6,537 nucleotides of DNA from an uncultured Peptoniphilus sp. (GCA_947254665.1 CAMYEJ010000076.1:1-6537); one strand, 5' to 3'. Counted from the first letter of the stretch, positions 1 through 5,828 are shown. Numbers and translations are program-made. The notes: generated by a model not told the origin, from the sequence alone.

Positions 1-56
1 ATTTATTGTTGAGTAAAAAATATGCCGATAGATTATTAGGTTCTCATAAAAAATAG
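1..56 (+). CDS. Possible C-terminal tail of a convergent gene (partial)
   Basis: Reading from base 3 in the plus direction, 17 sense codons run without a stop and end at TAG (54-56). The peptide would be LLSKKYADRLLGSHKK plus stop, a basic, helix-like tail that looks like real protein. The other two plus frames hit stops within the first 16 bases, and the minus strand is closed just beyond the terminator. The stop codon sits inside the left arm of the 53-73 hairpin, so the gene would converge on the ABC operon and could share its terminator. Only 18 codons are visible, so an open frame by chance is quite possible. No family can be named. Confidence 0.35.
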   Translation, partial: LLLSKKYADRLLGSHKK

Positions 57-73
57 CAGCCTTTCGCTGCTAT
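48..73 (-). terminator. Intrinsic terminator of the GntR/ABC operon
   Basis: On the minus strand a perfect 8-bp stem ATAGCAGC / GCTGCTAT (bases 66-73 and 53-60) closes a five-base loop GAAAG. It runs straight into six U residues (complement of A48-A53). It lies 45 bases past the permease stop codon. On the plus strand the same stem is followed by a less regular AT-rich stretch with a T-run only at about 89-95, so termination of the convergent gene here would be weaker. Confidence 0.88.
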
Positions 74-118
74 AATTTATAATATTCATTTTTTTGTAAA
101 AACATTTTTAGCAAAAAT

Positions 119-1798
119 TTAATTATACATCCTCATTCTTTTATTAACCACAATCGGTGCGACTCTATACATAATAGTCGCTGCTACCAAGTGCACCACA
201 AGTACCACAGCCACGATCTTCAGCGGTCCGCCCAATGATTCCAAGTTCATATACTTCGGCAATATATTAAATATAATGAATTTTGCCAAAAATATATATC
301 CGAGAAATCCAAGATTAAATACCATTACAGTTCCGTTTCTCTTAACTGCTTGTTGTGGGTTGTCCCAATCGAGTTTCGGTTTAAATGATCCTACAAGCAT
401 CGCCAACGCCGCTATGAAAAACATAGCAACCCCTAGTCCTATTAAGGCTCCGATAATAAACATTGGTCTAAATCCCACCAAGAATAATGCTATTAATGCA
501 GTTGGGATTGTGTTTACACTTTGTAGCAATATTGATGCTGCAACTCTTCCTCTCACCTGTTCTTTCGCAGAGATTGGCAAGGTTTGTGTCAGCCAAATCT
601 TTTCCCCTTCCCTCGTAAAACTGGTAAGTGCTGTGTTGCTTGATACGCTCACAATTGCTCCAGCTAAGAAGAATGCTGCCGCTGCGAAGATTACTTCTTC
701 CATTGGAGATGAAAATGATGAGCCGATAAGCTCTGATACAACTCCATAACTTGGGGTTATTCCTAAAGTTTTTGAACTGCTAAATAGGAAGAATATCACA
801 AACACTGCTAAAATAAGTCCGCCAATTCCTACATTGAATAGAAATACGGGAGTTTTCACAATATTTAATAGATCTCTCTTCATCAAGGTCTTCGCAACAC
901 TTTGGCTTGAATTTGCCCTTGCCTTTACATGCTTCTTGTGAGAATCTTTTGAGTTTTCAAGATTAATCGCCTTGAATACAAATCCAGTTGATACTTTTGA
1001 AAATATATATAGAATTCCACTTCCAAGCAATAGGGCAACAAATCCCACAAGCACTGACACAACTATATTCTTTTCAAGTATTACCTTCAAAAAGAAAATC
1101 TGTGGCACCCATTTTGCAACTTTTTCTATTCCGCCAGAAACTGCAAGATTCTTTGTAACTGCACTGTTTATAAAGAATTGAATTCCTATGGAAAATCCCA
1201 TTAGAATCGTAAATCCAACGATTTGAAATACATACTTGGTACTTCTAAATTGGTTTAAATACCTCATGAGAACTGACACAACTATTGTGATGACCGCTAT
1301 TTCAAAGTTCACAGAACCTATCACAAGCATAATGACCGGCAGGATCTTCGCCACGTCGTTAAATCCAGCATTGGCATAAGGAATGTAGACGAAACATGCG
1401 TATATTCCAAATATGATGTAGAAGATGATTCCCATGGATAGCGCCTTTGAAAATAGGATGTTGTCCCTTTTAATTGGCAAGGTCATGAGCATCTTCACCT
1501 CGTTTGAGTAGAAGATCGCCGACATAAATGCCACCATGTAAAATATCAATAAGAATATTCCCATACCAAGGAAGAGTTGAATCATTACCATGTATCCCGC
1601 TTCAGTCCTAGCGATTTCCGTGATGGCAGAGAGTGCAACCACTCCGAAAAGTCCTATGATGTAGATGGTTAAAATCAGAGATAAAAATATATTTAAAATT
1701 CTCTTTCTTTTCCCTTTGCCATCGTTGGTCCTCAAATTGAAAATTCTGTAGGTGAAGCTTTTAAAATCCTTCTTTAATAATGTTTTAAGCTCTGTCAT
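119..1798 (-). CDS. ABC-2-type exporter permease, large duplicated form
   Basis: This 559-residue polytopic protein should form the membrane channel of an ABC exporter powered by the ATPase encoded just upstream. A basic N-terminus (residues 1-34, many K/R) precedes a first helix at about 35-59. Helices follow near 70-97, 120-140, 150-180, 188-212 and 245-268. After a charged linker (280-310) a second half begins, with helices near 318-340, 368-392, 425-445, 446-470, 492-513 and 527-546. The two halves carry matching cytoplasmic motifs, EVKMLMTLPIKRDNILFSK (100-118) and EGEKIWLTQTLPISAKEQ (397-414), so the protein looks like an internal duplication. The segment DWDNPQQAVKRN (477-488) is typical, from memory, of the 'putative ABC exporter' family PF16949. 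The ATG has GGAG seven bases upstream and overlaps the ATPase gene by 14 bp, implying translational coupling. Substrate unknown. Confidence 0.9.
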   Translation of the reverse strand: MTELKTLLKKDFKSFTYRIFNLRTNDGKGKRKRILNIFLSLILTIYIIGLFGVVALSAITEIARTEAGYMVMIQLFLGMGIFLLIFYMVAFMSAIFYSNEVKMLMTLPIKRDNILFSKALSMGIIFYIIFGIYACFVYIPYANAGFNDVAKILPVIMLVIGSVNFEIAVITIVVSVLMRYLNQFRSTKYVFQIVGFTILMGFSIGIQFFINSAVTKNLAVSGGIEKVAKWVPQIFFLKVILEKNIVVSVLVGFVALLLGSGILYIFSKVSTGFVFKAINLENSKDSHKKHVKARANSSQSVAKTLMKRDLLNIVKTPVFLFNVGIGGLILAVFVIFFLFSSSKTLGITPSYGVVSELIGSSFSSPMEEVIFAAAAFFLAGAIVSVSSNTALTSFTREGEKIWLTQTLPISAKEQVRGRVAASILLQSVNTIPTALIALFLVGFRPMFIIGALIGLGVAMFFIAALAMLVGSFKPKLDWDNPQQAVKRNGTVMVFNLGFLGYIFLAKFIIFNILPKYMNLESLGGPLKIVAVVLVVHLVAATIMYRVAPIVVNKRMRMYN

Positions 1799-2510
1799 CT
1801 GTTAGCTCCAAGAATATTTTTTCCAAGCTGCCTGTATCTTTTGCTGCAGCTTTGATTTCATCAAGTGTTCCCACAGCGATAATCTTGCCCTTATTTATGA
1901 TGCCGATTCTGTCGCAGAGATTTTCTGCCACTTCCATGACGTGGGTGGAGAAAAATACAGTCCTGCCCTCATCTGCCAAGGCTCTCATGATTTCCTTTAA
2001 TCTAAAAGAAGATTTCGCATCGAGCCCAACCATCGGTTCGTCTAAGATCAAAAGTTTTGGACTGTGAATTAACGCCCCCATGATGACAATCTTTTGTTTC
2101 ATACCGTGGGAGTATCCTGCAATCATCACATCGAGATTTTCCTTCATCTCAAAGACTTCCGCGTATCTATCGATCTGTTTATTTCTCTCTTCGTCGCTTA
2201 GTTCAAACACGTCTGCGATGAAGTTTAGGTACTGTCTTCCAGTCATAATGTCGTAGATTTCTGGACTGTCCGGCACGTATGCAATCTGTCTTTTCGCTTC
2301 CACATCGTCATTTATTGCGTCGATTCCATCCACAGATATACTTCCCCCATCCGGCATAAGCATGCCCACAATCATCTTAATCGTCGTGGTCTTACCAGCG
2401 CCGTTGGGGCCGAGGAATCCGTAGATTTCACCAGATTTTACAGATAGGTCGATGCCGTTAACCGCCACCTTGTCTCCGAATTTTTTAGTTAAATTTTTAA
2501 TTTCAAGCAT
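1785..2510 (-). CDS. ABC transporter ATP-binding protein
   Basis: This 241-residue nucleotide-binding subunit would energise the permease encoded next. Walker A is GPNGAGKTT (34-42), the signature motif is the variant YSHGMKQK (133-140) instead of LSGGQ, Walker B is LLILDEP (153-159), the D-loop is GLDAKS (162-167) and the switch histidine is in STH (188-190). At the usual Q-loop position the sequence reads YVPDSPEIYDIMTG (78-91), with no glutamine. This YVPD-type loop and the SHG(M)KQK signature are familiar in ABC-2 exporter ATPases of the bacitracin/lantibiotic and YtrB-like kinds, so the protein is probably active. The length is short, with no extra C-terminal domain. The ATG has AGGAG six bases upstream, placed in the last codons of the preceding gene, which ends one base before this start. 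It is the second-last gene of the operon. Confidence 0.95.
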   Translation of the reverse strand: MLEIKNLTKKFGDKVAVNGIDLSVKSGEIYGFLGPNGAGKTTTIKMIVGMLMPDGGSISVDGIDAINDDVEAKRQIAYVPDSPEIYDIMTGRQYLNFIADVFELSDEERNKQIDRYAEVFEMKENLDVMIAGYSHGMKQKIVIMGALIHSPKLLILDEPMVGLDAKSSFRLKEIMRALADEGRTVFFSTHVMEVAENLCDRIGIINKGKIIAVGTLDEIKAAAKDTGSLEKIFLELTDDRA

Positions 2511-2511
2511 A

Positions 2512-3849
2512 TTATTCTCCTAAATTAGTCTTAATTTTATTATAAAGTTCAATCGTCTTTTCATCATTTTCCAAATTGAAATAGAAATTTTTATTCTTGG
2601 TCTTCATGTGGATGACCTTGTCCACGTTTCTGTAAATATAAAGTCTCACAGGACCGATACCCTTCATCTCAAAATTGCCATAGCCTTGAGAGCCTATTGC
2701 GGCGCCGTTGGTTCTAATGATATCAACCTTTGGAAACTCGTCGAGAAGTTCCAAATCTTCCACATCAGAAAAATTAATTTTGTCACTATAAACCTTCGCG
2801 TGGATCTCCAACCTGTCTCCTCTAAAATCATAATTATAGGTTGAAGGAGTTAAGAAATATCCCACAGAAAGTAAAAGTGCTATGATTAAAATCGTAAAAA
2901 CTAAGTAGATTATCTTGCCTGCCTTGTTGCCACGATTTATTTCCATATTTCCGATATTTAGCTTGGAAGGCACGAGAATTCTCGGATCATTTGGATTGTT
3001 GTAGCCGAAAAGATCGTAGAAATCATCTTCAGAAGAGATAAACTCCTCGTCAATCTTCTGCTCCGACTTCACAAGGTAGATGGTGTAGCTAAGCAATACC
3101 ATCATCTCCGCAACCAAGTACAAAAGGATGAACTTCCCTTCTATGAAATCATCTGAGGCAAGTACCAGCACAGAAGTTATCATAGCAAAAATCGTAGCAA
3201 GGATGATTGCAACCCTTTCAGGATAGACCTTTGCTCGTAGATTTCTTCGAATATTTTCCTCTCTATCTGAAGTGTAAACCGTGTTTCCCCTCCTTCGCAA
3301 AATAAAACCAAAGAAGAGAAGTAGAAGCACATTGATAAATCCAGTGATGATGATGGTAAAAGCAAGAGTGTTGATTTTAAACTTCAAAAGAGAAGGCAGT
3401 AGCAAAATAATCGGCAAGATGTAAAAATATTTAGAAATCTTCGCCTTTTCAATCTCCATATTTGCTACCACGTCTACAAAAAGCACCTTTACATCGTCCA
3501 CATTCCAAGATTTCTTAAGGGCCCTTAACTTTCTCATGGAAAGATAGGTTGAGTAGCCCATCCCCATGGAGACACCCATCACAGAAACGATGAAGATATA
3601 CATAATAAACGCTTCAGACTTGGTCACGAACATGAGAAGAGGAAAGATCAGAGAAATTAAACAAATCTTCTTTCGCATCTCTTTTTCATGATTCAAAATC
3701 TCCTGTACCTCATCGGACTGAAACTGTGCATAGGACATGGTAGTCGCGAGGACATAGCCATTTTCGTAGCGCAAATTTCTCTTTTGAGAAAAATACGCAA
3801 CAATTGAAATAAAATAGGTGTTAGCCATTAAAATTATCGTAAATACCAT
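2512..3849 (-). CDS. Polytopic membrane protein with DUF5808-like motif and C-terminal PH-like domain
   Basis: A 445-residue membrane protein of unknown biochemical role. About eight helices are visible (roughly 2-20, 62-80, 82-104, 141-156, 162-183, 213-231, 239-260, 312-332). Between the last two lies a soluble loop with DDFYDLFGYNNPNDPRILVP (275-294), which resembles the DUF5808 motif (YNPNDPR.FVP). After the last helix, residues about 338-440 resemble a bacterial PH domain: a beta-rich pattern with LEIHAKVYSDKINFSDVEDL (347-366), a conserved-looking RTNG (379-382) and GNFEMKGIGPVRLYI (391-405). Proteins with DUF1648/DUF5808/PH parts often sit beside YtrA-type GntR genes, as here. GGAGGTGA lies nine bases before the chosen ATG; a second in-frame ATG at 3828 has no such site. 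The gene overlaps the GntR gene by 29 bp. It may sense or regulate the exporter (inference). Domain names are from memory. Confidence 0.8.
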   Translation of the reverse strand: MVFTIILMANTYFISIVAYFSQKRNLRYENGYVLATTMSYAQFQSDEVQEILNHEKEMRKKICLISLIFPLLMFVTKSEAFIMYIFIVSVMGVSMGMGYSTYLSMRKLRALKKSWNVDDVKVLFVDVVANMEIEKAKISKYFYILPIILLLPSLLKFKINTLAFTIIITGFINVLLLLFFGFILRRRGNTVYTSDREENIRRNLRAKVYPERVAIILATIFAMITSVLVLASDDFIEGKFILLYLVAEMMVLLSYTIYLVKSEQKIDEEFISSEDDFYDLFGYNNPNDPRILVPSKLNIGNMEINRGNKAGKIIYLVFTILIIALLLSVGYFLTPSTYNYDFRGDRLEIHAKVYSDKINFSDVEDLELLDEFPKVDIIRTNGAAIGSQGYGNFEMKGIGPVRLYIYRNVDKVIHMKTKNKNFYFNLENDEKTIELYNKIKTNLGE

Positions 3850-4186
3850 CGAGAATCACCTCCACTTCGTCCTTGGAATAACCGCGGGCAATAGCCTCTT
3901 TAAATAAATTTTGTAAATTATCTTCGTAAGCCTCACACTTAAGAGAAGCTTCAGAATAAATTCGAGAGCCGACACTCCTGTCCACCTCGATAAATCCCTC
4001 GTCTTTTAGAAGGGTATAAGCCTTCTGTACCGTCATAATATTTAAATTTAAATCACTGGCAAGACTTCTAACGGAAGGAATAGGATCGCCTCTTTTCAGC
4101 TCGCCATAAGCGATAAGATTCACAAACATATTCCGAATTTGAATGTAGATCGGAGTATCTTTAGTAGTATCAATCTTATAAATCAT
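3821..4186 (-). CDS. GntR-family transcriptional regulator, YtrA type
   Basis: A 121-residue DNA-binding repressor, first gene of the operon. It begins with the typical TPIYIQIRNMFVNLIAYGEL (11-30), followed by the winged helix-turn-helix GDPIPSVRSLASDLNLN (33-49), recognition helix IMTVQKAYTLLKDEGFI (50-66) and wing VDRSVGSRIY (68-77). The remaining about 40 residues form a short helical tail (YEDNLQNLFKEAIARGYSKD, then EVEVILDGIY), as in the YtrA subfamily, which lacks the large ligand-binding domain of other GntR proteins. The ATG has GAGG six bases upstream. The transcript leader should be only about 14 bases, because the -10 hexamer lies at 4207-4212. Autoregulation through the dyad over that promoter is likely by analogy with YtrA. 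The inducer is unknown; relatives respond to cell-wall-active antibiotics. Confidence 0.93.
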   Translation of the reverse strand: MIYKIDTTKDTPIYIQIRNMFVNLIAYGELKRGDPIPSVRSLASDLNLNIMTVQKAYTLLKDEGFIEVDRSVGSRIYSEASLKCEAYEDNLQNLFKEAIARGYSKDEVEVILDGIYDNFNG

Positions 4187-4195
4187 AACCCACCT

Positions 4196-4234
4196 CTGTA
4201 TTACTTATTATATAACACACCATACAGTTGTCAA
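4196..4234 (-). promoter_or_regulatory. Sigma-A promoter and probable GntR operator of the ABC operon
   Basis: On the minus strand a perfect -35 TTGACA (4229-4234) is followed after 16 bp by a perfect -10 TATAAT (4207-4212), about 20 bp before the GntR start codon. A dyad covers the core: CTGTAT (minus strand, 4222-4227) and ATACAG (minus strand, 4196-4201), separated by 20 bp. The self-complementary octamer TTATATAA (4208-4215) sits exactly at its centre (4211/4212). The downstream arm abuts the Shine-Dalgarno. A repressor bound here would block RNA polymerase. The promoter is directly readable; assigning the dyad to this GntR protein is inference. Just upstream, bases 4241-4256 (TAAAAAATATTTTTTA) form a 16-bp perfect palindrome in the place of an UP element. 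Confidence 0.85.
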
Positions 4235-4240
4235 TATAAT
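4212..4240 (+). promoter_or_regulatory. Possible divergent plus-strand promoter
   Basis: On the plus strand a perfect -10 TATAAT (4235-4240) lies 17 bp after ATAACA (4212-4217), which matches four of six bases of TTGACA. Transcription would start near 4247 and enter the gene-free stretch to the right. The -35 lies inside the GntR dyad, so the same repressor could act on both directions. In DNA this AT-rich a TATAAT by chance is common; the weak -35 keeps confidence low. Confidence 0.3.
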
Positions 4241-4246
4241 TAAAAA

Positions 4247-4421
4247 ATATTTTTTATGATTTTTATTTCCTATAAGACGATAGTCTCCACGTAGCGGAAG
4301 AATTTTGCTTCAATAGTCAAAGTCTCTGTTAAAAAGGTATAAGAAAGTTAGTCAACCTGACGGGGTTAGGCTTGGATGATTTCGCCTGCAAGGACTAGGT
4401 TAAATATCCTCATATTCTTTC
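4247..4421 (+). ncRNA. Gene-free stretch that may encode a structured RNA
   Basis: No credible protein frame crosses this stretch. On the plus strand, bases 4345-4401 can fold into a compact three-way junction. The closing stem pairs TTAGTC (4348-4353) with GACTAG (4393-4398) and extends by two A-U pairs past a G-G mismatch. The second stem is AACC/GGTT (4354-4357, 4364-4367) with loop TGACGG. The third stem is AGGC/GCCT (4368-4371, 4384-4387) with a 12-base loop. The stems follow each other without linkers except GCAAG before the closing strand. Smaller hairpins lie upstream: AGAC/GTCT (4275-4286) and GAAG/CTTC (4297-4311). The U-G pair in the closing stem works only on the plus strand. The helices are short and I recognise no known RNA family, so this is a candidate only. 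Confidence 0.25.
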
Positions 4422-4452
4422 AAAAAAATAAAAAAGAGGATTTTCATCCCCT
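4422..4452 (-). terminator. Intrinsic terminator overlapping the stop codon of the small membrane protein
   Basis: On the minus strand AGGGGAT / ATCCTCT (4446-4452 and 4435-4441) form a seven-pair stem with one G-U pair and a GAAA tetraloop. Thirteen bases follow that are U except for one A (4422-4434). The TGA stop of the 98-residue gene (4444-4446) lies at the stem-loop junction, so gene end and terminator are fused. Past the U-tract, GAGGAT (minus strand, 4406-4411) could compete for the 3' arm, but only after termination has already been decided. Confidence 0.88.
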
Positions 4453-4740
4453 AAGTATTTCTATTAAGTTTGCAATTGCTATTATTACACCACCGATTGC
4501 CATAAAAAGATTTAAGTACCTCATAACTTTTCCTTGGCTTTCGTCGAAGAAGTTTGCTCCCCTATCTCCTGATAAAAACAGTGCATACATCGCCACCGGG
4601 CCTTTCATATCCACTTCTTTCGCCAAAGAAAAACAAACTAGAACGATAAATCCAAGACTCATAAGAACAGATCCCACAAACCAAGGCTCTATTCTTTTAT
4701 TATTTTTTTCTCTATTTTTATTTTCATTATTGTTTTTCAA
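4444..4740 (-). CDS. Small two-helix membrane protein, function unknown
   Basis: A 98-residue hypothetical protein that I do not recognise. A very polar N-terminus rich in N, K, E and R (1-18) precedes a first helix at about 20-40 (WFVGSVLMSLGFIVLVCFSL). A loop of about 35 residues contains FLSGDRGANFFDES (55-68). A second helix runs at about 76-96. By the positive-inside rule the basic N-terminus should be cytoplasmic, giving both ends inside and the loop outside. The start is TTG (4738-4740), chosen because a full AGGAGG (4747-4752) lies six bases before it and no ATG occurs until residue 27, within the first helix. The gene has its own promoter and terminator, so it is a single transcription unit between arcC and the GntR operon, not clearly part of either. 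The clean start, stop and terminator signals say it is expressed. Confidence 0.8.
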   Translation of the reverse strand: MKNNNENKNREKNNKRIEPWFVGSVLMSLGFIVLVCFSLAKEVDMKGPVAMYALFLSGDRGANFFDESQGKVMRYLNLFMAIGGVIIAIANLIEILRG

Positions 4741-4752
4741 ATAAATCCTCCT
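4738..4752 (-). promoter_or_regulatory. Strong ribosome binding site fixing a TTG start
   Basis: The minus strand reads AGGAGG, six spacer bases (ATTTAT), then TTG. The consensus Shine-Dalgarno at good spacing makes TTG the start of the 98-residue membrane protein. The next in-frame ATG would delete the N-terminal region and part of the first helix. Confidence 0.8.
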
Positions 4753-4777
4753 ACTATTTTAGTAAATACTTATTCTA

Positions 4778-4786
4778 ATTATAACA
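4778..4786 (-). promoter_or_regulatory. Extended -10 promoter of the small membrane protein
   Basis: The minus strand carries TGTTATAAT: a perfect -10 TATAAT (4778-4783) with the TGn extension (4784-4786), 37 bp before the TTG start. No good -35 is seen; the region 17-18 bp upstream is only T-rich and coincides with the U-tract of the arcC terminator. Extended -10 promoters commonly do without a -35. Confidence 0.6.
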
Positions 4787-4802
4787 TAGAAATATTTTGA
4801 TT

Positions 4803-4831
4803 AAAAAAGTGCCTCCTATATGGAAGCACTT
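4803..4831 (-). terminator. Intrinsic terminator of arcC
   Basis: On the minus strand AAGTGC / GCACTT (4826-4831 and 4807-4812), one A-C mismatch, then TCC/GGA around a five-base loop form the hairpin, followed by TTTTTT (4803-4808). It lies 12 bases after the arcC stop codon. It separates arcC from the small membrane protein gene, whose promoter begins about 17 bp further on. Confidence 0.88.
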
Positions 4832-4843
4832 CATTTTTGTTAT

Positions 4844-5779
4844 TTATCTTATAATTTTTGTACCTGTATTGCCTGCTAATCCGTCCTTTGCAGCTTCAAG
4901 TGAAGTGATTAGTGACTGTCTTCCTTCTTTTGAATTAACAAATTCCATGGCAGCTTCTACCTTTGGAAGCATTGAGCCTGGTGCAAATTCTCCATCTGCA
5001 ATATACTTTTCACATTCTTTTATGGTCATTGATTCTAACCATTTCTCATCTGGCTTTCCAAATTTAATTGCTACTTTTTCAACTGCCGTTAAGATTACGA
5101 GCACATCTGCATCTACAAGATCAGCTATCTTAGCTGATGTGAAATCCTTGTCTATTACCGCATCCACACCTTCTAAGCCCGCTTTTGTCTTTATAACAGG
5201 GATTCCCCCGCCGCCGCCAGCGATTACAACTTGGTGTGCGGCAAGTATCGCTTTTATGGATTCTTTTTCAACTATATCCACTGGCTTCGGTGAAGCTACA
5301 ACTCTTCTATATCCACGACCAGCATCTTCTTTAAATGTATATCCTTTTTCTAACGCAATTTTGTCTGATTCTTCTTTTGAATAAAAAGATCCGATTGGTT
5401 TGGTAGGATTTTTAAATGCCTTGTCATTTTTATCAACAAGCACTTGGGTCACAAGTGTTACCACGCTTTTATTTATATTTCTTTTAGCAAGCGTATTTTC
5501 AATTGCATTTTGAAGGTGGAATCCAATGTATCCTTGACTCATTGCTCCACATTCTGGAAATGGCATGGCTGGAGTTTGATGTTCTGATTCGTTGGCGGTA
5601 GTCATTGCAAGGTTAATCATACCTACTTGAGGTCCATTTCCATGGGCGATTACCACTTCGTTACCAGCATCTATAAGATCTACTATTGATTCAGCAGTTA
5701 TCTTTACAGCTTCTTTTTGTTCTTCTGGAGAGTTGCCCAAAGCATTTCCTCCAAGGGCAAGTACAATTCTTTTTCCCAT
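4844..5779 (-). CDS. arcC: Carbamate kinase
   Basis: Carbamate kinase (EC 2.7.2.2) catalyses carbamoyl phosphate plus ADP to ATP and carbamate, the energy-yielding end of arginine deiminase, agmatine or purine-derived carbamoyl-phosphate breakdown in the cytosol. Family motifs of the amino-acid kinase fold are all present: GGNALG (10-15), HGNGPQVG (46-53), SQGYIG (81-86), GRGYRRVVASPKP (154-166), AGGGGGIP (187-194), IDKD (209-212), LVILTAVEKV (227-236) and GSMLPKVEAA (268-277). Length, 311 residues, is normal. The frame can be extended three codons to a GTG at 5788, but that GTG is part of the Shine-Dalgarno AGAGGTG serving the ATG at 5777-5779, so the ATG is the start. The preceding gene is a YheO-type regulator 65 bp away on the same strand, with no obvious promoter between. 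No arginine deiminase or ornithine carbamoyltransferase gene is in view, so which pathway feeds it is open. Confidence 0.96.
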   Translation of the reverse strand: MGKRIVLALGGNALGNSPEEQKEAVKITAESIVDLIDAGNEVVIAHGNGPQVGMINLAMTTANESEHQTPAMPFPECGAMSQGYIGFHLQNAIENTLAKRNINKSVVTLVTQVLVDKNDKAFKNPTKPIGSFYSKEESDKIALEKGYTFKEDAGRGYRRVVASPKPVDIVEKESIKAILAAHQVVIAGGGGGIPVIKTKAGLEGVDAVIDKDFTSAKIADLVDADVLVILTAVEKVAIKFGKPDEKWLESMTIKECEKYIADGEFAPGSMLPKVEAAMEFVNSKEGRQSLITSLEAAKDGLAGNTGTKIIR

Positions 5780-5786
5780 TATTTTC

Positions 5787-5828
5787 ACCTCTAAAATTTT
5801 ATGTTTCCCAAATGGGATTTCTAGAGAT
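5787..5828 (-). promoter_or_regulatory. Hairpin that can hide the arcC ribosome binding site
   Basis: In the leader between the regulator and arcC, ATCTCTA (minus strand, 5822-5828) pairs with TAGAGGT (5787-5793), seven pairs with one U-G. The second arm contains the arcC Shine-Dalgarno AGAGG. Inside the loop a smaller hairpin TCCC/GGGA (5814-5817 and 5806-5809) with a four-base loop can stack. The fold would lower arcC translation unless melted. No known riboswitch core is recognisable, and the loop is AU-rich, so stability is moderate. Regulatory use is inference. Confidence 0.4.

Noticed and set aside
276..749. A 157-codon open frame on the plus strand inside the permease gene.
   Set aside because: It is antisense to a gene with clear helices, family motifs and Shine-Dalgarno; the translated product has no recognisable domain.
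1053..1285. A 14-bp direct repeat ACTGACACAACTAT at 1053-1066 and 1272-1285.
   Set aside because: Both copies encode the hydrophobic string IVVSVL in membrane helices of the permease; similar codon choice explains it without a mobile or regulatory repeat.
3180..3365. A 61-codon minus-strand frame and small plus-strand frames at 972, 1852 and 2608 within real genes.
   Set aside because: They are out-of-frame shadows with no suitable ribosome binding site or domain pattern.
4247..4421. Possible match of the intergenic stretch to 6S RNA, SRP RNA, tmRNA, T-box, purine, SAM, c-di-GMP, guanidine-II or PreQ1 elements.
   Set aside because: None of the conserved cores I know for these families could be found on either strand; only generic stems are visible.
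4406..4441. Plus-strand ATCCTC/GAGGAT pairing followed by TTTT as a terminator for a plus-strand RNA.
   Set aside because: The loop is 24 bases and the U-run short; it is a by-product of the minus-strand terminator arm and too weak to call.
4376..4744. A 122-codon plus-strand frame opposite the small membrane protein, and a 195-codon plus-strand frame opposite arcC (4797-5384).
   Set aside because: Both lie antisense to genes with strong start and stop signals, and the one at 4797 is opposite a fully conserved carbamate kinase.
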